A stretch of DNA of 64,000 nt from Siphonodentalium dalli (taxonomy: Eukaryota > Mollusca > Scaphopoda > Gadilida > Siphonodentaliidae), in assembly GCA_032622095.1 (NCBI GenBank), contig CP136064.1, forward strand, positions 112,456,004-112,520,003, read 5' to 3'. Shown here piece after piece: positions 46,006 through 55,539 of the stretch. The notes under the pieces are model-generated. The model saw only the letters and a program-made list of their open reading frames with translations, made no database searches and was not told the DNA's origin. Position 1 is the first letter of the stretch; every line of letters begins with the position of its first letter. The position numbers and the translations under genes are program-made.

Positions 46006-47739
46006 TTACTTTTGTTTCTTTGAGTCCTTCTTTCGTTTCTTTGGTGAAACGAAGTCATCGTCGCTGGACAACCCACAGTCAACATACTGATATGGACTCG
46101 ACTGTTTTTTTTTAATCGTGCGTCCTGATTTAGTCACGGTGGCATAGTTGAAAACTTGTTGTGAAACTGTGGATGTTTTTTCCGAACTTGAACTTTCCTT
46201 ATTTGTTGAATTGTTCTTCTGAACACTTTCGTAATTCGATGGACATATATGTTTTTCCTTCTTTGAAAGTTTTAATTTTCTGGGAGGTTTCGGAGTTAGT
46301 TTGGTTGAACTTGTAGAAGGTGAGTTACCGGTACTAGAACTTGGATTAGATAAACTAGGCCTCGCCAATGCAATTTTGTTTTTCGTTGGTTTATTGGTTT
46401 CCATGTCCGGGAATAGTTCCGTGATTGCGTTGTCGGATGTTTCGAGTTCTGGTAAATCGTCATCACTGACACTTTCTGGAAATATTTGTGCGGTAGCGCT
46501 TGACGAAACAGTCAATGTAGCAGATGTACTGACGCGTGCTGTCTCGGTACTGGACCCATGGGATTTTGGTGTGACTGCAGCTATGATTTCTGGTTGGGAG
46601 GGTATAATTAGATTTGTTTCAGTTTCAACCCCATCGTCAACCGTGTCCGCGTTTTTCGGCAGTATTGAGCTAATATCGAAGTCATCTGGCCAAGAATCAA
46701 AGATTGGTAGTTCATAAGTATATTTATGTTTTGCCGTAAAATCGTAACATTTGGTGACATCTCCAAAGAATTTGCTTACAAGATTGCATCCCCGATGGTG
46801 GTTCCTGTATATTACATGACACAAGTGGCCTTCAAAAGTGCTTAACGAACAGCCACTCATCCTCCGGAAATAATCTTTAACGTGTTTCCACGCGCTTTCA
46901 ATCGTATTTGTATGCACTTCATAAATTTCACCAGTGTCTGTATTTTTGTATTTGTGGGTGAATTCATATTTATGTAAAACTGTGAAGTGGCGATAGTTCA
47001 TGGTGTTTAAACTTTCGTAGGCACTCCAACCGTCACTCAGAATCGTTGAGCCAGGCTCGACATGTTTTTTAATTATTGTCAGTAGAGTGTTTTTGTCCCG
47101 GTTAAAAACTGGAAAAAGGAGAAGTTTCTGAGTCTCCACTTCAACCATGCCGAATATCCACAGGGCCATGCCTTTGTCTTACCCCTTGCCATACTTGTGG
47201 TTTCTACCAAAAAATGTTTCGTCTATTTGTATGGTCCCTCGCAATTGAATGCTATCCATTGTTTCGCTCACATACTGCATACATATCTCGCGTGCATATG
47301 CTGCCCACTGTGGTGCTGTAGACCGGTAGTTGATACCGGCTTGGGTGGAAGAGTGTTTCAGGTTGGCTGTCTGAATATAAGTGCGCAGAAATTCAAAAAT
47401 GTCTTGAAACATCAAGTTTGATTTATAGAAAAAAGAGTTTTTTCTGATAGAAAATTCATGATTTTTATTTTTGGGGCATCTCCACACCAATTTGTCGATT
47501 TTACTGTCTCGTTTCTTCAAATTGCACTCCACATTGCAATTGTCGCAATTCATTTTAGACGCTAAAAATTTATTGTCCATTAACCATTTGACTACAGAAT
47601 CATTGTCCATATTGAAAAGGCCATAAAAGTTCCATGGATTTGTAAAATCATCTAGAGTGACCTGCGCAGGATTTTTCCTTTTGGTGAAATTTCCGAAATT
47701 GCTGCCAGCACGTTTATTGTCCATTTTGGAATTCGACAT
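46006..47739 (-). pseudogene. Merlin/IS1595 (ISXO2-like) DDE transposase with one in-frame stop
   Basis: One continuous minus-strand frame of 578 codons, broken only by a TAA at codon 187 (just before D-K-G and M-A-L-W). The N-terminal region has a zinc-ribbon-like set (C-x2-C-x3-C ... C-P-K-N at residues 65-88). The catalytic D lies in I-Q-I-D-E-T-F-F-G (about residue 173). After the stop, W-I-F-G-M-V-E leads to the second D in I-L-S-D-G-W-S-A-Y (about 236) and the E in H-T-N-T-I-E-S-A-W (about 281). This order is diagnostic of the IS1595/Merlin DDE family, which cuts at the terminal repeats. From about residue 340 an extra ~235-residue Ser/Thr- and Lys-rich tail ends in K-K-R-K-K-D-S-K-K-Q-K, a possible nuclear signal. 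An AATAAA (minus) lies at 45998-46003, and a TATA-like TTTTATAT lies about 35 bp upstream of the ATG. The stop overlaps a GTAAGA word that looks like a splice donor. Confidence 0.88.
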
Positions 47740-48404
47740 TTTTATACCGAATGAAACAAAGTTACACGATATAAAAGAATGCTTGAATGAAAGAAAGATG
47801 TATTTATACTATATGTCCAAATTATTATTCATGAGTTCGAATTTCCATGCCATGTCTCTTGAAATGACCAATAAAACGTGGTTGGCCTATAACACGTGGC
47901 TCTCTATCTATACGTGGCATTAGTTTCACCATTCATGGCAATGCAACGTGGCGTAGGACTGGACTCGAAATCAAACAAACCACGCCTTCATTGCATATGA
48001 TAGGAGTGATTCCTCATATAAGGTGAAATAATTATACATGTATTTTTCCCTGTTAATGTTTTGTTTCGGAAACCCCACATTTTGTTTGTTGTCACATGGT
48101 GAAGCTCATTTCAACATTTCGAAAATGAGCCGTAATGGTTCTTTGGTTGCAGTAAACAACACGGCGCCACTTTATCTCATTTGCTCATTTGGTAACTATT
48201 GACCATGCACAATAATTTGCAACGAAAAGCGAATGCAACAATATGACTGTAAAAATGACCATATTTGTGTTTATGCTTTGTTTTGGCCTATACCCGCGCG
48301 TGTATTGTTGGTGCACTGTGTATGTTATGAATCAAGACGGCGTATATGCATTGCCGTCATAATTGGAAGAGCTTACAATAACTGGAAACCTTTCATATCT
48401 GTAT

Positions 48405-48939
48405 GGGCTTAACCGCGTGACGGATTAGGTACGAAAAAAATATGTCTTACCTTTCCGTGTAACCCCAGAACATACCGAGCCCCTCGAAAAAAAAATACGC
48501 ACCCCAAAGGAAAATCCCTTTCCTTGGTGTTTCAGATTCTTGCTGGAACTTCCTTGCATGTATATACTATGGGATTGAACCCACCAAGACCTACATGTAA
48601 ATTAACAAATATCCTTCATATACATTATATTATTATACTATGGTTTTGAACCCACCTTCCATATATAGAATGGTGGGTTCAAAACCATAGTAATAATATA
48701 TACCGTTATGCAATATTGAATCATATTTGTTAAGTTATATATGTAGTTGTTGGTGGGTTCAATCCCATAGTATATATACATGCAAGGAAGTTTCAGCAAG
48801 AACCTAAACCACCAAGGAAAGGGATTTTCCTTTGGGGTGCGTGTTTTCATAAATTTCGAGGGGCTTGGTATGATCTGGGGGTTACTCGGAAAGGTAAGAC
48901 AACTTTTGTTCGTATCTAATCCATCACGGAGTTAAGCCC
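48405..48939. repeat. 535-bp palindrome 1 inside the Merlin element
   Basis: The two halves are inverted copies centred near 48665. GGGCTTAAC/GTTAAGCCC form the ends, and GGTTTTGAACCCACC/GGTGGGTTCAAAACC the centre. CTATGGGATTGAACCCACC and CTTTCCGTGTAACCCC have matching partners between. A closely related palindrome lies at about 51952-52575. No coding frame with motifs exists. Confidence 0.85.
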
Positions 48940-48959
48940 ACCGGAGCTATTATAATTTC

Positions 48960-51707
48960 CTGGTTTGGTATTAAAATACGAAATAACGGACGTTTTATTT
49001 AATCAATGTTCTGAAAACTCTCGGGGGGTGGGGTGTGCATGTTATAGTTCGAGCTCTCCCAACTGGAGTAAATACAACGAAATAACGGGTATTTTAGTTA
49101 ATGGATGTTCTTCAAACTACCACTGACCAAAGCGTTATTTCGTCAATAATCATCCCCGGGTGATGTCCGGGGGGGGGGGGGGGGTGGTGTGCATGTTATA
49201 TATTGAACACTCCCCACGGGATTATATATAACGAAATAACGGGTATATTAGTTAAGGAAGGTTACTTAACCGATCACTGATAAAAGATGTCCGTTATTTC
49301 GTCAATAATCATCACACGGATATATCGGGGTGGGTGCATGGGTGCATGTTATAGATTGAGCACTCCCCACTGGAGTAAATATAACGAAATAACGGGTGTT
49401 TTAGTTAATGAATGTTCTTCAAATTACCACCGACCAAAGATGTCCGTTATTTCGTCAATAATCATCCCGTGGAGATGGCGGGGGTGCATATGGTGCGTGT
49501 TATATATAGATTGAGCACTCCCCACTGAAGTAAATATAACGAAATAACGGGTATTTTAGTTAACGGATGTTCTTAAAACCACCACTGACCAAAGGTGTCC
49601 GTTATTTCGTCAATAATCATCCCCGGTGATGTCGGGGGGGGGGGTGCATGTTATAGATTGAACACTCCCCACTGGATTAAATAACGAAATAACGGTTGTT
49701 TTAGTTAATGAACCGTTATTTCGTCAATAATCATCCCATGAAGATGGCGGGGGTGGGGTGGGGTGGGTGCATGTTATAGATTGATCGCACTCCCCACTGG
49801 AGTAAATGTAACGAAATAACCGGTATTTTAGTTATTGGATGTTCTTGAAACTACCACTGACCAAAGATGCCCGTTATTTCGTCAATAATCCCCCCCCCCC
49901 GGTGATGTTGGGGGGGGGGGGGTGCATGTTATAGCTTGAAAACTCCCCATGATATATAACGAAATAACGGGTATATTAGTTGATGAAGGTTCTTTAACCG
50001 ATCACTGATCAAAGATGCCTGTTATTTCGTCAATAATCATTCCCGGGTGATATCCGGGGGGGGGGGGTATATAACGAAATAACGGGTATGTTAGTTAAGG
50101 TAAGGAAGGTTATTTAACCGATCACTGATCAAAGATGCCCGTTATTTCGTCAACAATGACCACACGGATATATGGGGGGGGGGGTGGGTGCATGTTATAG
50201 ATTGAGCACTTCCCACTGGATTAAATATAACGAAATAACGGGTGTTTTAGTTAATGAATGTTCTTCAAATTACCACCGACCAAAGATGCCCGTTATTTCG
50301 TCAATAATCATCCCATGGAGATGGGGGGTGCAGATGGGTGCACGTTACAGTTTGAGCACTCCCCACTGAAGTAGATATAACGAAATAACGGGTATTTTAG
50401 TTAATGGATGTTCTTAAAACTATACCACTGACCAAAGATGCCCGTTAGTTCGTCAATAAGTATCCCCAGTGATGTCGGGGGGGGGGGGTGTGCATGTTAT
50501 AGAGTTAACACTCCCCACTGGATTATATATAACGAAATAACGTGTATATTAGTTTATGAATTAAGGTTCTTTATCAAAGATGCCCGTTATTTCGTCAATA
50601 ATCATCCCCCGGATATCTCGGGGGGGGGGGGTGCTTATTATAGATTGAAAACTCCCCACTGTATTATATAACGAAATAACGGGTATTTTATATGGTTAAT
50701 GAATGTTCTTCACACTATATCACTGACCAAAGATGTCCGTGATTTCGTCAATGATCATCACACGGATATATCGGGGTGGGTGCATGTTATAGATTGATCA
50801 CTCCCCATTGGAGTAAATATAACGAAATAACGGGTATTTTAGTTAATGGATGTTCTTCAAACTACCACTCACCAAAGATGCCCGCTATTTCGTCAATAAT
50901 CATCTCCGGGTGATGTCCGGGGGGGGGGTGCATGTTATATATTGAACACTCCCCACGGGATTATATATAACGAAATAACGGGTATATTAGTTAAGGAACC
51001 GATCACTGATCAAAGATGCCCGTTATTTCGTCAATAATCATTAAACGGATATATCGGGGTGGGTGGGTGCATGTTAGAGATTGAGCACTCCCCACCGTAG
51101 TAAATATAACGAAATAACGGATATTTTAGTTAATGGATGTTCTTCAAACTATACCACTGACCAAAGATGCCCGTTACTTCGTCAATAATCATCCCACGGA
51201 GATGGTGGGGTGGGTGTGCATGTTATAGATTGAACACTCCCCACTGGATTAAATATAACGAAATAACGGGTATTTTAGTTAATGGATGTTCTTCAAACTA
51301 CCACTGACCAAAGATGCCCGTTATTTCGTCAAAAATCATCCCGGGTGATGTCCGGGGGGGGGGTGCATGTTATATATTGAACACTCCCCACGGGATTATA
51401 TATAACGAAATAACGGGTATATTAGTTAAGGAACCGATCACTGATCAAAGATGCCCGTTATTTCGTCAATAATCACTACACGGATATATCGGGGTGGGTG
51501 GGTGCATGTTATATATAGATTGAGCACTCCCCACCGTAGTAAATATAACGAAATAACGGATATTTTAGTTAATGGATGTTCTTCAAACTATACCACCGAC
51601 CAAAGATGCCCGTTATTTCGTCAATAATCATCCCATGGAGATGGCGGGGGTGGGTGTGCATGTTATAGATTGATATAGATTTAATATAACGAAATGACGG
51701 GCATTTT
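48960..51707. repeat. Satellite array, about 20 units of ~150 bp, with G-runs
   Basis: Each unit carries ATAACGAAATAACGGGTAT and, about 70 bp later, TGCCCGTTATTTCGTCAATA, which is nearly its reverse complement. A run of 7-16 G, GTGCATGTTATAGATTGA and CACTCCCCACTGGA follow. Unit spacing varies from about 116 to 155 bp, mostly 146-155. Counting the ACGAAATAAC word gives about 20 units, the first near 48977 and the last, diverged one near 51690. Short frames within are repeat artefacts. Confidence 0.92.
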
Positions 51708-52809
51708 TAAAAGGTCGCAGAGAGAGCGCGGGCGATTAGCGAGTCACCCAGATTGGATGACCAGCCAAGTGAACTAAAAGTGTTCACACGGATTGTCAAC
51801 CATTGTTCTGATTTGGACGTTCACCGACCTTTGTCGGCAGTACATTGGCAGTCGCGTAATTCATTTGGGCACACATGAATGCAACTTTGGGAATATATGC
51901 GTAACGATAAGACCTAACTCGGGAAGCAAAATTAACCACTGAACGGTCTTAACCCCGTGACGGATTAGGTACGAAAAAAATATGTCTTACCTTTCCGTGT
52001 AACCCCAGAACATACCGAGCCCCTCGAAAAATAAAATACGCACCCCAAAGGAAAATCCCTTTCCTTGGTGTTTCAGATTCTTGCTGGAACTTCCTTGCAT
52101 GTATATACTATGGGATTGAACCCACCAACACCTACATGTAAATTAACAAATATCCTTCATATACATTATATTATTATACTATGGTTTTGAACCCACCTTC
52201 CATATGCTGCAATTAGAACATTCTCTTGTGTGGTGGGTGTGAAACAAGACTATATATTAATGATATATGTTTGGTTTCACTCACATAGAGTCATATATAC
52301 AGCCAAACATATATAGAATGGTGGGTTTAAAACCATAGTAATAATATACCGGTATGCAAAGTTAACTTATTTGTGTTAAGTTATATGTAGTTGTTGGTGG
52401 GTTCAATCCCATAGTATATACATGCAAGGAAGTTTCAGCAAGAACCTAAACCACCAAGGAAAGGGATTTTTCCTTTGGGGTGCGTATTTGCATAAATTTC
52501 GAGGGGCTCGGTATGTTCTGGGGTTACACGGAAAGGTAAGACATATTTCTTTCGTACCTCATCCGTCCATGGGTTAAGCCCGTTCAGTGGTTAATTTTGC
52601 TTCCCGAGTTTGGTCTTATCGTTACGTATATTCCCAAAGTTGCCGAAATGAATTACGCGAGTGCTAATGTACTGCCGATAAAGGTAGGTGTACGTCCAAA
52701 TCAGAACAATGCATGGTTGACAATCCGTGTGAACACTTTAATTCACTTGGCTGGTCATCCAATCTGAGTGACTCGCTACTCGCTCGTGCTCTCGCTGCGG
52801 CCTCTTTTC
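51708..52809. repeat. 1.1-kb palindrome 2 inside the Merlin element
   Basis: Outer arms (51709-51950 and 52576-52809) pair as AAAAGGTCGCAG / CTGCGGCCTCTTTT, with CCAGCCAAGTGAA and GATTGTCAACCAT facing their complements. The inner part (about 51952-52575) is a copy of palindrome 1 with about 110 extra bases at its centre (52205-52315). The centre is near 52260. The arms are diverged by scattered substitutions. Confidence 0.85.
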
Positions 52810-52940
52810 AGCGGATTATTGGCTGCCGCTGGCCGACCGCTAATTGAGGCCAAGGCGATAGAGGACATCGCCCAATCCTGGAGCAAACAGACCCAGTAAT
52901 AAATCATTAGTGGGCGGCGTATTCAATCCCATACTATGCC

Positions 52941-52948
52941 TGTTTGTT
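52941..52948. repeat. Merlin target-site duplication, right
   Basis: TGTTTGTT, partner of 45717-45724. It is followed directly by TATATTAT of the host MITE. Confidence 0.9.
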
Positions 52949-53245
52949 TATATTATAATGGTAAACATAAAGAGCGTTATTTGTGGATGAATTCCCGATA
53001 TGGAACGAATAAAGAGCGTTTATGCCATTTGTGTGTGATTAGCCAGCAGCATTGTGTGTGTTGTCTTCTGTAACACAATCAGGCTCTTGCTTAGGTAAAA
53101 TATAGTAGGTATTTATGATAACATGCTGTTTACGCGATGGTCATTGTATATATGAACGAAACTGTATGCGTTTAAATGTTTTTTTGTTTACGGTGATTGA
53201 ACAAATATGAATATTTTCGACAACTAAGGCCTCACGTGCCTTTAA

Positions 53246-54412
53246 ACGCAAATTATTTCGAAATAAAGCATAATTTACAAAATTCGCTGCTCCTTGGCTC
53301 TTCGCGAATATTGGGGCATACATTGATTTGTTTTTAAATTCCACAAGTACCTCCCATTTCCTGTTCTAAATGCCAAAACGTTGACATATTTATGCACGCC
53401 AATTCGCACTAGCTAATTTGTATCAAGAGTTATTCTTATTAAGTCATTCTACCCCTTGTGTAAACTGACAATGATATAAACCTATGACATTAATTTAGAA
53501 GTCGTGATGGTGAGCAGAAGAAACAAAATTGTAGGGAAATGTGATTTGCGAAACTTTACCACCACCTTAATCGGTACCAATAACCTATATTATTGACCTT
53601 TTTGATTATTATTGAGGGCTTTTTGGACCCAATTTTTCCAAAATTTTATAAAGTCCAAATATATAAAGGATTCTGTAAATGTATATTAGTGATCACAGAA
53701 ACCATGCCCGACCATTGGTGCAACATTTTAAGTGTATACTTCATGGTTGATAATGTTAGAAATACAAAATGCGAACTATATTGAGATTGAATAAAATAAA
53801 ATTTGCAGGCAATGGTCCAAGAAAAACGAAAGTTCATAGCTAAGAATTCAATATGGGAATATGTACTGAACACTGTGATGAATGATCAATGATGTACTAC
53901 ACAAAATATTAATATTATATTTCTTGAGCATTCTTTGAAAAAATTACTTTGAACCAGTTGTTGACAAATGATATACATGTACCGGTATACTTGCTTAAAC
54001 ATTGGCCCTGTGGGTACTAGAAGGTATGGGTTAAACAGTGGCCAGTGTAATGCTGTGAACTCTGATGACAATAGAATACTAAACCTCAATTAAAACCCTA
54101 CGAGACCATCACACTATTTCTAGTAAATAGGTCACAACTCACTCAACTCCCACATGAGTGATTATCCTGACACCAGCTAAAAGCTATTCACACCAGACTG
54201 GATATAAGCTTTGTGTGACCCACATTATGTGAGTAAAGGGGGATGCCCAATAGTAGAAGAGTCCACAAATAGAGGTACCATATCTTGCCCACAAGTTTAC
54301 CCATAAACTGCTGGCTCTCATTCTACCACATTGTGAAGTTAGCATATCATTTGTCAACTGGTTCAAAGTAATCTTTTTATAAGAACGCTCAAGAAATATA
54401 TTTTTTTTAATA
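53246..54412. other. Non-coding stretch with an inverted relative of 60738-60840
   Basis: Positions 53593-53712, read on the minus strand, contain GGGCATGGTTTCTGTGATCA and ACTAATATACAT, then CAGAATCCTTTAT. The same order occurs on the plus strand at 60738-60840. No gene is recognised. Confidence 0.5.
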
Positions 54413-55022
54413 CAGAAGTCGGCCCGCGCGAAGTCGGCTCCATATATAACAGAAACATTGTTTAAAATTATTCTTCAATTTATATGATTTGATATATGAA
54501 ACTAATAATAATGAAAAAATAACAGATTATATTAATACAATTAACAATAAATTCAAACGGCTGCGTCTTCTCTGTCGTCAGTTGTGGGTGCTGAAATCTT
54601 GGCGATCGTATGGAGTAGCTGGTTTGTCAGATCTGTCTCTATGTAGGCCTTACATTGGTTAAATATTTGAGCGCATGGCTTCATTCGCTAAGCAGCAATC
54701 AAAAGTACTTAGCAGCTTTCTTCCATTGTCTGTATGCAACTATCATTGTTTTTTTTTACTTTTACAAAAGCAGCGTATCACGTAACTCAAAATTTAAAAA
54801 AAGATGGAAACCCAAATGAACGAACGGGCAGACAGTGACCATTTCAGCTTCACTGTCTGCCCATAATTGAAGTTGATTGTGTTATGATTATAATAGCATT
54901 GCGGACTTCACAACTTAGCCTACATAAACATTCTCCGATTTAAGGCTTCAATCAACTCCCATCTATATATATTAACGGGGCCGTCTTCGCGCGGGGCCGT
55001 ATTCGTGCGGGGCAGACTTCTC
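54413..55022. mobile_element. Putative ~610-bp inverted-terminal-repeat element
   Basis: The left end reads AGAAGTCGGCCCGCGCGAAG. The right end on the minus strand reads AGAAGTCTGCCCCGCACGAA, followed by a second GCGCGAAGACGGCCCC subrepeat. The GC-rich ends contrast with the AT-rich interior. A perfect 13-bp hairpin (GGGCAGACAGTGA 54826-54838 / TCACTGTCTGCCC 54850-54862) lies inside. No clear target duplication or coding sequence was found. Confidence 0.55.
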
Positions 55023-55539
55023 CAGATACCATTTTTTTGTATTACATTGTACTTACGTCATGCAGTGTTTAGTACATATTCCCATATTTGATTCTTAGAT
55101 ATGGACTTTGTTTTTCTTGGACGATTGCATGTACCGGTATATTTTATTTTTTAAATCTCAATAAAGTTCACATTTTCTATTTCTAACATAATCCACCATG
55201 AAGTATACTCAGGCGGACTGGGCCAAAAAACCGGCCCGGGAAATGAATATAATACCGGCCCATCTGCACCCCCCCCCCCCCCTGAATGAGAATCTGTTCA
55301 GGGGGTGTCCACCTTGGGAAATTCCAACTGCATCCCCCCCTTGAATGAGAATCGGACCAAATACATGTTTTTGCATAATTCCATTTGCACCCTCTTGCAC
55401 CTCAGTGCTCTGGCCTAATATCCTATATATTTTTAAACCATGGTTCTATATATTCCTGGTATAAGACCATTCAAATATTTTTACCTGAAAAATTGCATAA
55501 ATTCTAACATCTAGCGGTATAACTCCAGACAAATGCACA

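Larger units (their letters stand above)
45725..52940 (-). mobile_element. 7.2 kb Merlin-type DNA transposon with satellite/palindrome cargo
   Basis: Both ends are terminal inverted repeats. The left starts GGCAATGTATGGGATT; the right, on the minus strand, starts GGCATAGTATGGGATT. They match at 21 of 28 positions. An 8-bp target duplication TGTTTGTT flanks it (45717-45724 and 52941-52948), and the uninterrupted MITE copies have that word once. Eight- to nine-base duplications are known for Merlin, the eukaryotic relatives of IS1016/IS1595, and the encoded transposase is of that kind. Cargo in order: transposase (46006-47739), plain AT-rich DNA (47757-48404), palindrome 1 (48405-48939), satellite (about 48960-51707), palindrome 2 (51708-52809) and a short right end. 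Described Merlin elements are much smaller, so the load is unusual. Confidence 0.9.
45528..53241 (+). mobile_element. 494-bp TTAA MITE, copy C, split by a Merlin insertion
   Basis: The left part (45528-45724) matches the first ~200 bp of copy A, and the right part (52949-53241) matches the remainder to its end. TTAA flanks the whole (45524-45527 and 53242-53245). Removing the insertion and one copy of TGTTTGTT leaves about 490 bp, the size of copies A and B. The split is therefore a clean later insertion. Confidence 0.9.

Noticed and set aside
48960-51707. CRISPR-like appearance of regularly spaced repeats
   Set aside because: The repeats are ~150 bp satellite units with homologous 'spacers' in a eukaryotic transposon. 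CRISPR arrays have short repeats and unique spacers.
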